The notes under the pieces: generated by a model
Told to the model about the DNA's origin: nothing
Database searches by the model: none
What the model saw: only the letters and a program-made list of their open reading frames with translations
Assembly: GCA_902768825.1 (NCBI GenBank)
Contig: CACXMR010000011.1
Location: 1-44,847, forward strand
Origin: an uncultured Ruminococcus sp.
Lineage (GTDB): Bacteria > Bacillota > Clostridia > Oscillospirales > Acutalibacteraceae
Direction of reading: 5' to 3'
Length of the DNA stretch: 44,847 bases
Part shown: piece after piece, positions 1 to 7,255 of the stretch
How positions within the stretch are numbered: position 1 is the stretch's first letter
How the letters are laid out: every line of letters begins with the position of its first letter
Position numbers and translations under genes: made by a program

Positions 1-141
1 CTTTTGTGTTGTCGTTCTTGGTTAGACTATCAGCCGCGAGCAGCCAACTAACAAGTCATTTTCTCTGCCCCCGCGAACACGGGTGCGGCAGCTTGCCGCT
101 GAAAAAGCTTGAGCAAAACTTTTCTGTTGTCGTTTTCGGAG
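1..141. repeat. Mosaic intergenic repeat, copy A
   Basis: This segment shares long near-identical stretches with 19931-20040. Positions 1-52 match the 'gttgtcgttcttgg...cgagcagcc' part, 60-85 match the cccccgcgaacacggg part, and 98-135 repeat the 'aaaaagcttgagc...ttgtcgtt' part. It is therefore a rearranged, partly duplicated copy. An open reading frame can be drawn from 109 through it, but that reading belongs to the repeat and not to the downstream gene, whose promoter and ribosome binding site lie after it. Confidence 0.75.
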
Positions 142-216
142 TTATCTGGGGGCGGGATTATCCGACATTATTCTGAGGGGGTGCTCACTTTTACGACTTT
201 TTTGCTTGTTTTGCTG

Positions 217-245
217 TTGCCTATTTTCGGGAATTGGTATATAAT
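217..245 (+). promoter_or_regulatory. Sigma-A type promoter of first membrane protein gene
   Basis: A -35 TTGCCT (217-222) and a -10 TATAAT (240-245) are separated by 17 bases. The expected start of transcription, near 252, coincides with a perfect 7-bp inverted repeat (AGACGGT-t-ACCGTCT, 252-266). That repeat could be an operator or a 5' stem-loop. The promoter position argues that the gene starts at 298 rather than 109. Confidence 0.6.
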
Positions 246-297
246 TTTTTCAGACGGTTACCGTCTAAATAATTTTCACAGAAAGGTGGTCATTGCT

Positions 298-1395
298 ATG
301 AACAACACTGTAAGAACCAATTCTCCCGCCAGGGTGCTGCTCTCCAAAACTATGGTCGTTACTCTTGGCGTTACCCTCTTCGTACTTGCCGGTACTATCC
401 TCGGTCGCGGAATCTATGCTATGATCAATAACCAGAGACTCACTGTCTGCAACTCCCTCTATCAGATTTTTGGTGTGGGATCTGTGCCTGTCGTTAACCT
501 GATTATTTCCATCATTACTTCCGCTATCATTGTAATGCTCGCACTTGGACTGTTTTTTGCACGCATAGGCGCCAAAAGCGATCCGCCTTCTGTGGCAGGT
601 CTTGCTTTTCTTAAGCTTTCCCTTGTGATCGCTGCAATCTATACCGCTCTTGCTGTTGTCGTTTCCTTTGCATCGGTCAGTGTTATTAACTATAATGATA
701 TAGAAGGCTATACCGGTCCTATTAATTTCTCTGCTACTGCACTTTTTATTTTCACATTCCTTATCGGTCTTTCTCTTCTTTGCTGTGAGATCGGCTTCAT
801 CCGTTTCTGCGGCTCTCTCATGACTAACCTCACACAGGGTCAGATCGCAAAGAAGGGCCCCGGCCTTGTATTCGTTTTTGGTGGTATCGGCATCCTTACA
901 TCAATTGTAGCATTCTGCATCAAGCTCTTCCATCTCGTGGCACCCCCCAAGGATTACATCGCCAACATAAACGCAGACAAAGGCGCTGCAGGACTTAACA
1001 ATGCCGAGCTCCTTATTAACTGCTTTAATGTTATCCTCTTTGGAGGACTTATCTTTGTGTTCATCTGCACGGCTATGATGGCCGGCTCTTACGCTATCAG
1101 CGCCGACACTGTCCTCAGGTCCGCAAGAATGTCCTCTTATAACATGGGACACACTGTGTCTGATCCCCAAAACATTCCGGACTTTGCCAACAACCAGAAT
1201 TATAACTACAATCAGTCCGCAGACTTTACACCCTACTATAACCAGAAGGCAGCATTCCACTCCGTTAACGAAAATGTATATAACGGTGAGGTTCCGCCGA
1301 TTCCCCCGGCTCCCGAAATGCCCTTCAAACCCAAGACCATATATCCTCAGCAGAACAATGCTTCCAATAGCACACCCCCTGCTGCAAAACAATAA
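298..1395 (+). CDS. Six-TM membrane protein with Asn/Tyr/Pro-rich C-terminal tail
   Basis: Unrecognised integral membrane protein of 365 residues. ATG 298 is chosen because AGAAAGGTGG (280-289) sits just upstream and a promoter lies at 217-245. An in-frame upstream TTG at 109 falls inside a repeat. About six hydrophobic segments are visible, near residues 18-40, 63-90, 103-130, 145-168, 188-213 and 240-265. From about residue 285 a low-complexity tail follows, rich in Asn, Tyr, Gln and Pro, ending in proline-rich stretches (PPIPPAPEMP). The next gene, 126 bases downstream, encodes a protein of the same overall design, so the two may be distant paralogs or work together. No catalytic motif is evident. 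Function is unknown; a membrane scaffold or a clostridial membrane protein of unknown family are both possible. Confidence 0.8.
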   Translation: MNNTVRTNSPARVLLSKTMVVTLGVTLFVLAGTILGRGIYAMINNQRLTVCNSLYQIFGVGSVPVVNLIISIITSAIIVMLALGLFFARIGAKSDPPSVAGLAFLKLSLVIAAIYTALAVVVSFASVSVINYNDIEGYTGPINFSATALFIFTFLIGLSLLCCEIGFIRFCGSLMTNLTQGQIAKKGPGLVFVFGGIGILTSIVAFCIKLFHLVAPPKDYIANINADKGAAGLNNAELLINCFNVILFGGLIFVFICTAMMAGSYAISADTVLRSARMSSYNMGHTVSDPQNIPDFANNQNYNYNQSADFTPYYNQKAAFHSVNENVYNGEVPPIPPAPEMPFKPKTIYPQQNNASNSTPPAAKQ

Positions 1396-1521
1396 CAACA
1401 TAGAATAGGCTCATCAGCATGGTCAAAAGCCCTGCTGATGGCCTTTGCATTGAAGGAAGGGTCAGGATGATCCGGCTGCTTCAGACCCGAAAAAGGGAAA
1501 GATCCTACAGATTGGAGAGAT

Positions 1522-2844
1522 ATGATGAACAACCCATACGCTTCGGATAACAATAGCAGAACAAACAATATAAAGAAGGAAGCCACCCTGGATGACAAGC
1601 ACCAGGTTATCCGTGACCTCGGAAAAAGCGGTTATCTGCTCAAGCTGATAATAGGTTCCAGCCTTTTGCTGATATTTTTTATCTGGGAGTCCTTCCAGAT
1701 CTTTTCTACAAAGCTGCAGCTGACTGATACCAGCCTGACAAACACCGCTTCCTACTCTCTCGGATTCTCTGCCGTTCTCGGACAGCTTGTGACCCAGCTT
1801 GACATAGCTCTGATTATGTTTATAATTATCACGCTATTCAGAGCACTGCCGGTCATTTCCTTCACTGCAATATTCGTCAAGAGCAAAAAGTATCATTCCG
1901 CCGAGTCAATGCTTCCCTTTATGACTGTTATGCAGGTGTTTGGGATATTTGAGGCCCTTTTATGGGGCGGCCTGTTTATATATGATATCATCAATTTCAT
2001 AAAGTATCAGATACCCATTTTTTCAAGCAACGGCATTTATACTATGATAATCGTAGTTTTACTGCTGATGATGGTATTCAAGGCTGTTCAGGGTGTTTTT
2101 ATGCAGTTCTTTATCATCTACATAAAGAACTACATCCGCTCAGGGGATTGCCCTAAAAAGCCATTTACCGGCATGAAGCTGTCCCTTGTCATGCTCTCTA
2201 CACTGAACGCTATCGTACTTGCTTTTACTGTAGGGTCAATTATTTTCACCCAGGGCATGGACCTTTTCTTCAAAACATTCCCACAGCTCTGGCCCATATA
2301 TCTCTTCTTCTTCGGCGGTATGTTTACAAATATGTGTGCGATTAGTTTCCTCAATGCTTTCAGAAGCAGGACCCGCCGCCTGGAATACGGTGCCGCACCT
2401 GCTCCCACAGCCTTCAATTCCCGACCCTTAAACACACCTTATCCCAATAGTCAGAGCACTATGAATAACCCATCTCCTCAAAACAGGCAGGGCTTCGGCG
2501 GTTACCAGCAGAACAACCAGACCTATCAGAATAACCAGGGCTTCGGCGGCTATCAGCAGAACAGCCAGCCCTATCAGAATAACCGGGGCTTCGGCGGCTA
2601 TCAGCAGAACAGCCAGCCCTATCAGAATAACCAGGGCTTCGGCGGCTATCAGCAGAACAACCAGCCCTATCAGAACGATCAGGGCTTTATCGGATACGGG
2701 CAAAACAACTCCCCCTTCCAGGATATTCCCTTCAGCGATCCTGTCAATACCGACCCCTATGCCGGACAGCCCCAATCCTCCGGAAGAAACAAGCCTTCAA
2801 AGCCCTTTGAGGATCTGTTTGAATATAACAACCACGACCAATGA
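1522..2844 (+). CDS. Six-TM membrane protein with 16-residue GFGGYQQN tandem repeats
   Basis: Unrecognised membrane protein of 440 residues starting at ATG 1522 (second ATG at 1525) behind TTGGAGAG (1512-1519). Hydrophobic segments lie near residues 38-60, 90-115, 133-158, 172-200, 222-244 and 256-280. The C-terminal third is hydrophilic and contains about five tandem copies of a 16-residue unit of the type GFGGYQQNxQPYQNNQ (residues about 322-402), encoded by a 48-bp DNA repeat. The last unit is diverged (GFIGYGQNNSPFQD). The design matches the preceding gene: a six-TM core plus a Gln/Asn/Tyr/Pro tail. The tail may be an intrinsically disordered cytoplasmic or surface segment. Repeat number is likely to vary between strains. 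No enzymatic function can be assigned. A terminator hairpin follows directly. Confidence 0.82.
   Translation: MMNNPYASDNNSRTNNIKKEATLDDKHQVIRDLGKSGYLLKLIIGSSLLLIFFIWESFQIFSTKLQLTDTSLTNTASYSLGFSAVLGQLVTQLDIALIMFIIITLFRALPVISFTAIFVKSKKYHSAESMLPFMTVMQVFGIFEALLWGGLFIYDIINFIKYQIPIFSSNGIYTMIIVVLLLMMVFKAVQGVFMQFFIIYIKNYIRSGDCPKKPFTGMKLSLVMLSTLNAIVLAFTVGSIIFTQGMDLFFKTFPQLWPIYLFFFGGMFTNMCAISFLNAFRSRTRRLEYGAAPAPTAFNSRPLNTPYPNSQSTMNNPSPQNRQGFGGYQQNNQTYQNNQGFGGYQQNSQPYQNNRGFGGYQQNSQPYQNNQGFGGYQQNNQPYQNDQGFIGYGQNNSPFQDIPFSDPVNTDPYAGQPQSSGRNKPSKPFEDLFEYNNHDQ
2485..2724 (+). repeat. 48-bp in-frame tandem repeat (5 units)
   Basis: Five successive 48-base units, each encoding a GFGGYQQN-type 16-mer, lie inside the gene at 1522-2844. 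The three middle units are nearly identical at the DNA level, while the outer units have diverged. This pattern suggests recent expansion by slippage or unequal recombination. Confidence 0.85.
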
Positions 2845-2850
2845 TGTTCT

Positions 2851-2886
2851 GAGTCCCGAAGTCATCTTCTTCGGGGCTCATTTTAT
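2851..2886 (+). terminator. Rho-independent terminator
   Basis: An 11-bp stem (GAGTCCCGAAG at 2851-2861 with CTTCGGGGCTC at 2869-2879, one G-T pair) with a 7-base loop is followed by ATTTTATT. It lies 7 bases after the stop of the upstream membrane protein gene. Confidence 0.8.
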
Positions 2887-2947
2887 TACCAATACCTTTC
2901 TCTGATTAAAAATCATCCAAATACACCGGTTACACCAATAATTATAC

Positions 2948-2976
2948 TTGAATTAGCTGAACAAATGAGTTATAAT
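2948..2976 (+). promoter_or_regulatory. Sigma-A type promoter of lipoprotein gene
   Basis: TTGAAT (2948-2953), a 17-base spacer and TATAAT (2971-2976) lie about 50 bases upstream of the lipoprotein start codon. This is a near-consensus housekeeping promoter. Confidence 0.75.
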
Positions 2977-3025
2977 AGGCTTATTGTTAATTTGATGCTT
3001 TACTTGTATTTTACGGAGGACTCTT

Positions 3026-3670
3026 ATGAAAAAGTTTTTGCTTACGATTCTTTGCGTGATTCTTGCACTGTCCATGGGCGGATGCTTCCAGCAGGGACCA
3101 CAGTATGAAAACCTGGACACGAATGTCGCACCGGACCCCGACAGCATTAAGCAGACGGACTATGCAAATGATCTCGACGGACTTGTCGGCTATCTGAAGG
3201 CACTGGGCTATCTGCCCACAAAGACGGATCCCACAGTGATGCTCGCTGAGGTCATCGGAGCCAAAAAGGGCTACAGATATATCTTCAATGTTGATAATTC
3301 CACTGTTATAGCCGAGCTTTATGAATATGACACATCCTATTCCGACCCGAATGCCGCAAGAGTGATCGGTGAGATAAAGGAAACAGGCTCATTCCACCTT
3401 TTCGGTCAGGAGAATGTTGACGGCGATACCGTTTACGCTGCCACTCTCTCCGATAACGGCAAATACATGATGATCTACAACGACGGCTCCTCAAATCAAA
3501 ACAACGTGGTGCGCAGGGAGCTGATTAAAAACGCTGTCAAGGGATACTATTCAGACAGTGCGAATACTTCTGAGACCTCCGGCGGCACAGAGACTTCAAA
3601 GCCTGCTGAGACTTCTCAGACCTCAGAAGCTTCAAAAGCCTCAGACACATCCAAGGCTTCCGCAGCATAA
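3026..3670 (+). CDS. Small secreted lipoprotein, unknown function
   Basis: Protein of 214 residues beginning at ATG 3026 behind ACGGAGGA (3012-3019). The N-terminus is a lipoprotein signal peptide: two Lys, then a hydrophobic stretch, then a lipobox ending LSMGGC with Cys20 as the predicted lipidated residue. The mature part (about residues 50-165) is a globular region of mixed composition with no motif I recognise. The last 40 residues are a Ser/Thr/Glu/Ala/Lys-rich linker-like tail (TSETSGGTETSKPAETS type), typical of extracellular disordered segments. It has its own promoter (2948-2976) and is bounded by terminators on both sides, so it is probably monocistronic. It is likely anchored to the outer face of the cytoplasmic membrane. 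Confidence 0.8.
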   Translation: MKKFLLTILCVILALSMGGCFQQGPQYENLDTNVAPDPDSIKQTDYANDLDGLVGYLKALGYLPTKTDPTVMLAEVIGAKKGYRYIFNVDNSTVIAELYEYDTSYSDPNAARVIGEIKETGSFHLFGQENVDGDTVYAATLSDNGKYMMIYNDGSSNQNNVVRRELIKNAVKGYYSDSANTSETSGGTETSKPAETSQTSEASKASDTSKASAA

Positions 3671-3725
3671 GGCGGATTAAGCTTTAGCCCATAGACCCAA
3701 CGACAGACTATTCTTTCAGACAAAA

Positions 3726-3776
3726 ACCGATGGGACATTCTGACATAACATCAGAATGACTCATCGGTCTTTTTCG
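3726..3776. terminator. Bidirectional terminator between convergent genes
   Basis: A long hairpin has outer arms ACCGATG (3726-3732) and CATCGGT (3762-3768) and inner arms CATTCTGA and TCAGAATG. It is followed by CTTTTTCG on the + strand and by a T-run on the - strand (from the A-run at 3722-3726). It separates the + strand lipoprotein gene from the - strand alarmone synthetase gene. Confidence 0.8.
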
Positions 3777-3780
3777 TTCT

Positions 3781-4572
3781 TCACATTCCCTGACTGCCGA
3801 GAATCTCGTTCATGATGTCCTCAGCACTCGGTGCCTGCTCGGATTTATCCTTCATTATCGAATCCCTTACCTTTTGCATACGATCATCGAGAGAAGCACT
3901 TACGTTTGCACAGTCGATAAGCTCTCTTGAAAGATCCTCTAACTTCCTGGGATCAATATTTTTCTTATACTTGAGCTTATGCTCCAGATTTGCCCAGAAA
4001 TCCATGGCTATTGTGCGAAGCTGTACCTCCACAAGCACGTCCTTTTTGCCCTGCTCCAAAAAAACAGGTATAGACACTATGAGATGCAGACTTCTATAGC
4101 CGCTGGGCTTCGGATTTTCGATATAATCCTTCCTATCTATAAGAGTCACATCGTCCTGACTCAGCAGACACCTTTCCAGCCTGTATATATCCTCCTTGAA
4201 GGAACACACTACCCGCACACCTGCAATATCACGGATGTTTTTTTCGATGGATTCAAGACTGCGGGGAAGATTCTTGCGGATGAGCTTCCTCATGATGCTG
4301 TAGATATCCTTTACTCTGGAAACGATATAGACAATGGGATTGCCGTCATAGATGAGAGAAAACTGATTGTTCAGCACGTTGAACTTTGTCTCGATCTCCA
4401 TGATCGCACAGGAATAGGTGTCCAGAAAGCTTTCAAAGGGTATCGTGTGCTCCTCCACAAGATCAAGTATCCTCTCGTCATCCACAAAAAGTCCGCGTCT
4501 GCTTTTTACCATATCCAGCGCTAATTTTTCAGCTCCGTCACTAAGAACCAGCTTCTTTTCATTGTTGTTCAT
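3781..4572 (-). CDS. relQ: RelA/SpoT-domain small alarmone synthetase (RelQ/YjbM type)
   Basis: GTP/GDP pyrophosphokinase that would make (p)ppGpp from ATP and GTP or GDP in the cytosol; it lacks the HD hydrolase, TGS and ACT domains of long RelA. It has 263 residues. The ATG at 4572 is preferred because GTGGAGG lies 5-12 bases before it; an in-frame GTG at 4584 overlaps that site. The synthetase domain spans about residues 55-215: RSLESIEKNIRDIAGVRVVC (substrate pocket, 104-123), NPKPSGYRSLH (153-163), EVQLRT (182-187) and DFWANLEHKLKYK (191-203). These match the RelQ/YjbM group better than RelP. The first ~45 residues and the last ~35 are variable. It lies 25 bases after copA on the same strand and may be cotranscribed with it. 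The symbol is by family and not by proven orthology. Confidence 0.88.
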   Translation of the reverse strand: MNNNEKKLVLSDGAEKLALDMVKSRRGLFVDDERILDLVEEHTIPFESFLDTYSCAIMEIETKFNVLNNQFSLIYDGNPIVYIVSRVKDIYSIMRKLIRKNLPRSLESIEKNIRDIAGVRVVCSFKEDIYRLERCLLSQDDVTLIDRKDYIENPKPSGYRSLHLIVSIPVFLEQGKKDVLVEVQLRTIAMDFWANLEHKLKYKKNIDPRKLEDLSRELIDCANVSASLDDRMQKVRDSIMKDKSEQAPSAEDIMNEILGSQGM

Positions 4573-4597
4573 TTGTGCCTCCACTTCCTTTTTTGGC

Positions 4598-4807
4598 TTA
4601 CTCTATGGAGCATACCTTGTAATCCTTGTCCTCTACCGCCTTCCTGAGAACCTCATCCGGCACTTCCTCACAAAGGGTCACTATCGCATTCTTCTCAGTG
4701 TGACTCACTGCGGCACTCTCCACACCCTTAACGGCTTCAAGAGCCTTTTTTACTGCAGCCTCACAGTGGGGACACATCATCCCCTCGATGATCATTGTTT
4801 TTTTCAT
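4598..4807 (-). CDS. copZ: Possible separately initiated CopZ-like copper chaperone inside copA
   Basis: The last 69 codons of copA form a complete heavy-metal-associated domain of normal CopZ length. It begins MKKTMIIEG, has MxCxxC as MMCPHC (residues 10-15) and ends at the copA stop. An in-frame ATG (4807-4805) has an excellent Shine-Dalgarno, GGAGGAA (4814-4820), 6 bases upstream, all within copA coding sequence. Seen: the motif, the start and its ribosome binding site. Inferred: that ribosomes initiate here to release a free chaperone alongside the fused form. Alternatively the site is a relic of an earlier separate copZ gene that became fused by loss of the copA stop codon. Confidence 0.5.
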   Translation of the reverse strand: MKKTMIIEGMMCPHCEAAVKKALEAVKGVESAAVSHTEKNAIVTLCEEVPDEVLRKAVEDKDYKVCSIE

Positions 4808-7150
4808 GGCACGTTCCTCCGTTTCTTCTATGTTGATGTTTATCTGTTCAAGCTCTGAGCTTGTGATCCTCTTTCTTTTTGGTCTGTCGTGCTTTGGTGA
4901 ATACAGTCTGAAAAGGTTGAGCCTCAACGCATTGGAAATAACAAAAACACTGGACATACTCATCGCAGCAGCGCCCAGCATGGGACTCATACTGATGCCG
5001 ATGGAATAATATGCACCTGCAGCCACAGGAATCAGCAAAACATTATAAAACAGTGCCCAGAACAGGTTTTCCTTGATGTTCCTGTAGGTCTTTGACGAAA
5101 GCCTCACAGCTGCCGCTGCATCCGAAAGCCGGCTTTTCATCAGTACTACATCCGCTGCATCAACAGCTACATCAGCACCTGCGCCGATAGCCATGCCCAC
5201 ATCTGCCGCTGTCAGTGCCGGAGCGTCGTTTATGCCGTCTCCCACCATTATGACCCTGCCCTTTTCAGAGAGCATACTTACTATGCTGCCCTTCTCCGCA
5301 GGTCTGACTCCGGATATGACCTTGTCCACACCCGCCTGCCTACCGATAACGGCAGCCGTCCTTTTGTTGTCTCCTGTCAGCATGACTACATACAGTCCAC
5401 GGCTTTTAAGCTGGGATATTGCTGCTGCGGAATCCTCCTTTATCACATCTGCCACAGCAATGATACCGAGGAGTCTCCCGGCCCTTGCAAAGAGCAGGGG
5501 AGTTTTTCCCTCATCGGACAGCGCATCCGCCCTATCCCTTATGTCACGACTCACCGCTATCCGTCCCGAAACAAATCTCAGACTTCCGCCGATGATCTCC
5601 TCACCCGCCTGCACGGCGCTGACGCCGTTGCCGGAAAGCTCACGGAAATCACTGGTTTCAAAGGGCATCACGCCCCTCTCATCAGTGCAATCGTTTATGG
5701 CCGCAGCAAGGGGATGATCGCTCTTTTTCTCAAGGGAGCAGGCAGTTTTGAGCAGAGTCGTTTCATCCGACCCTTCGGCGGGTATGATGTCCGTCACCAC
5801 AGGTCTGCCCTGGGTAATGGTGCCCGTTTTGTCAAGCACAATAATATCAGCCCGTCCCGTCTCCTGAAGTGCCTCCGCTGTCTTAAACAGTATTCCGTTT
5901 TTTGCCCCGACCCCGTTGCCAACCATTATTGCCACAGGTGTTGCAAGGCCAAGGGCACATGGGCAGGACACCACCAAAACACAGATTCCTCTTGCAAGCG
6001 CCATGCCCACAGAAGCTCCTGTCACCAGCCAGATGATCGTCACTATCAGTGCAAGCCCCATTACCGCCGGCACAAAAAAGAGGGATATACTGTCTGCGAG
6101 CCTTGCCACGGGAGCCTTAGTCGCAGCCGCATCGCTGACCATAGCTATTATCTCCGAGAGAGTAGTATCCTCACCGACTCTGGTTGCCCTGCATTTCAGA
6201 TAACCGGAACGGTTGATGGTGGCTGAATATACGCTGCTGCCTTCCGATTTGTCCACCGGTATGCTCTCACCGGTAAGAGCCGATTCATCTACCGCACTCA
6301 TGCCCTCTATGACAACACCGTCCACAGGCACGCTGTCTCCCGCCCTCAGGACAAAAACATCTCCCTGCCTTACCTCCTCCACGGGAACACAAAGCTCCTC
6401 GCCGTCACGAATAAGCCTTGCGGTCTTTGGTGCCAGACTCATAAGTCCTCTCAGCGCATCCGTCGTCCTGCCCTTGGAGTAGGCCTCCAGGGTCTTGCCC
6501 AGAGTGATAAGGGTCAGGATCATCGCCGCAGATTCAAAATATAGCTCCTTCATCAGTCCGGCAGCATATTCGCTCTCGCCTCTGCGCAGCGCATCGGTCA
6601 TGATAAAAAGCACCACTGTACTGTAAACGAAGGACACGCCCGCTCCCATGGCAATCAGAGTATCCATATTGGGCGAGAGATGCATAAGCCCACGGAAGCC
6701 GCTGACAAAGAATTTCCTGTTGATTACGATTATTATTCCGGACAGAATGAGCTGCAAAAGACCCATAGCCACGCAGTTTCCGTCAAGCAGCGGAGGCACC
6801 GGAAAACCCAGCATACCGACCCCCATGGAAAAATACATGAGTATCAGCAAAAACACTGCTGACGCCGCCAGACGTCTTTTCATCTTAGGTGTCTCATTAT
6901 CCCTGAGCAGCTCCTCATCACTCGCTGAGCGGGAGCCTTCTTTTTTTCTGTCCGACTTGGGGGCAGCGCCATAGCCGGCTTTTTCCACCGCCCTGATTAT
7001 CTCGCTATCATCGGCACTTCCCTCGACACCCATCGAGTTTGTCAACAGGCTGACCGCACATTCCGTCACGCCCTCAACACCTCTGACCGCCTTTTCTACT
7101 CTTGCCTGACAGGCAGCACAGCTCATCCCTGTAACATTGAACTGCTTCAT
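4598..7150 (-). CDS. copA: Copper-exporting P1B-type ATPase with C-terminal CopZ-like domain
   Basis: Membrane ATPase expected to export Cu(I). It has 850 residues. ATG 7150 is chosen because GAGGGG lies 10 bases upstream and it starts directly at the metal-binding domain; a start at 7180 would add 10 residues. Domain order: N-terminal HMA domain with GMSCAAC (8-14); membrane helices; actuator TGES (293-296); CPC metal site (396-398) in SCPCALGLATP; phosphorylation motif DKTGT (440-444); HP (479-480); GDGINDAPAL hinge; a YN pair and MSMSSV in the last helices, characteristic of the Cu(I) class. Unusually, a second HMA domain (GMMCPHC) occupies the last 69 residues after a linker, and looks like a complete CopZ chaperone. 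No copper regulator gene is adjacent. Confidence 0.95.
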   Translation of the reverse strand: MKQFNVTGMSCAACQARVEKAVRGVEGVTECAVSLLTNSMGVEGSADDSEIIRAVEKAGYGAAPKSDRKKEGSRSASDEELLRDNETPKMKRRLAASAVFLLILMYFSMGVGMLGFPVPPLLDGNCVAMGLLQLILSGIIIVINRKFFVSGFRGLMHLSPNMDTLIAMGAGVSFVYSTVVLFIMTDALRRGESEYAAGLMKELYFESAAMILTLITLGKTLEAYSKGRTTDALRGLMSLAPKTARLIRDGEELCVPVEEVRQGDVFVLRAGDSVPVDGVVIEGMSAVDESALTGESIPVDKSEGSSVYSATINRSGYLKCRATRVGEDTTLSEIIAMVSDAAATKAPVARLADSISLFFVPAVMGLALIVTIIWLVTGASVGMALARGICVLVVSCPCALGLATPVAIMVGNGVGAKNGILFKTAEALQETGRADIIVLDKTGTITQGRPVVTDIIPAEGSDETTLLKTACSLEKKSDHPLAAAINDCTDERGVMPFETSDFRELSGNGVSAVQAGEEIIGGSLRFVSGRIAVSRDIRDRADALSDEGKTPLLFARAGRLLGIIAVADVIKEDSAAAISQLKSRGLYVVMLTGDNKRTAAVIGRQAGVDKVISGVRPAEKGSIVSMLSEKGRVIMVGDGINDAPALTAADVGMAIGAGADVAVDAADVVLMKSRLSDAAAAVRLSSKTYRNIKENLFWALFYNVLLIPVAAGAYYSIGISMSPMLGAAAMSMSSVFVISNALRLNLFRLYSPKHDRPKRKRITSSELEQININIEETEERAMKKTMIIEGMMCPHCEAAVKKALEAVKGVESAAVSHTEKNAIVTLCEEVPDEVLRKAVEDKDYKVCSIE

Positions 7151-7207
7151 TGCAAAACCCCTCAATGATATTACTGTCACAGCTCAGGTAATCCCCTACT
7201 TTTCGTA

Positions 7208-7240
7208 CAGGTCAATACTCCTTTTGAGAGCATTGACCTG
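7208..7240 (-). promoter_or_regulatory. Strong stem-loop between foldase gene and copA
   Basis: A perfect 9-bp inverted repeat (CAGGTCAAT / ATTGACCTG) extends with G-T pairs to about 14 bp around a short CAAAA loop (read on the - strand). It lies 16 bases past the foldase stop and 57 bases before the copA start. There is no strong T-run, so it could be a weak terminator or an operator or attenuator for copA. The right arm contains a TTGACC that could serve as a -35, but no good -10 follows. Confidence 0.45.
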
Positions 7241-7255
7241 CAAAGATTAGATTAT

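Noticed and set aside
109-297. Upstream in-frame extension of the first membrane protein from a TTG
   Set aside because: It overlaps the mosaic repeat and the promoter at 217-245, and a strong ribosome binding site precedes ATG 298.
2428-2775. Long open frame opposite the 48-bp repeats
   Set aside because: It is the antisense reading of the GFGGYQQN array, with no ribosome binding site. Repeats keep such frames open by chance.
5714-6226. Open frame on the + strand inside copA
   Set aside because: It is antisense to conserved P-type ATPase motifs, has no family resemblance and no start signals.
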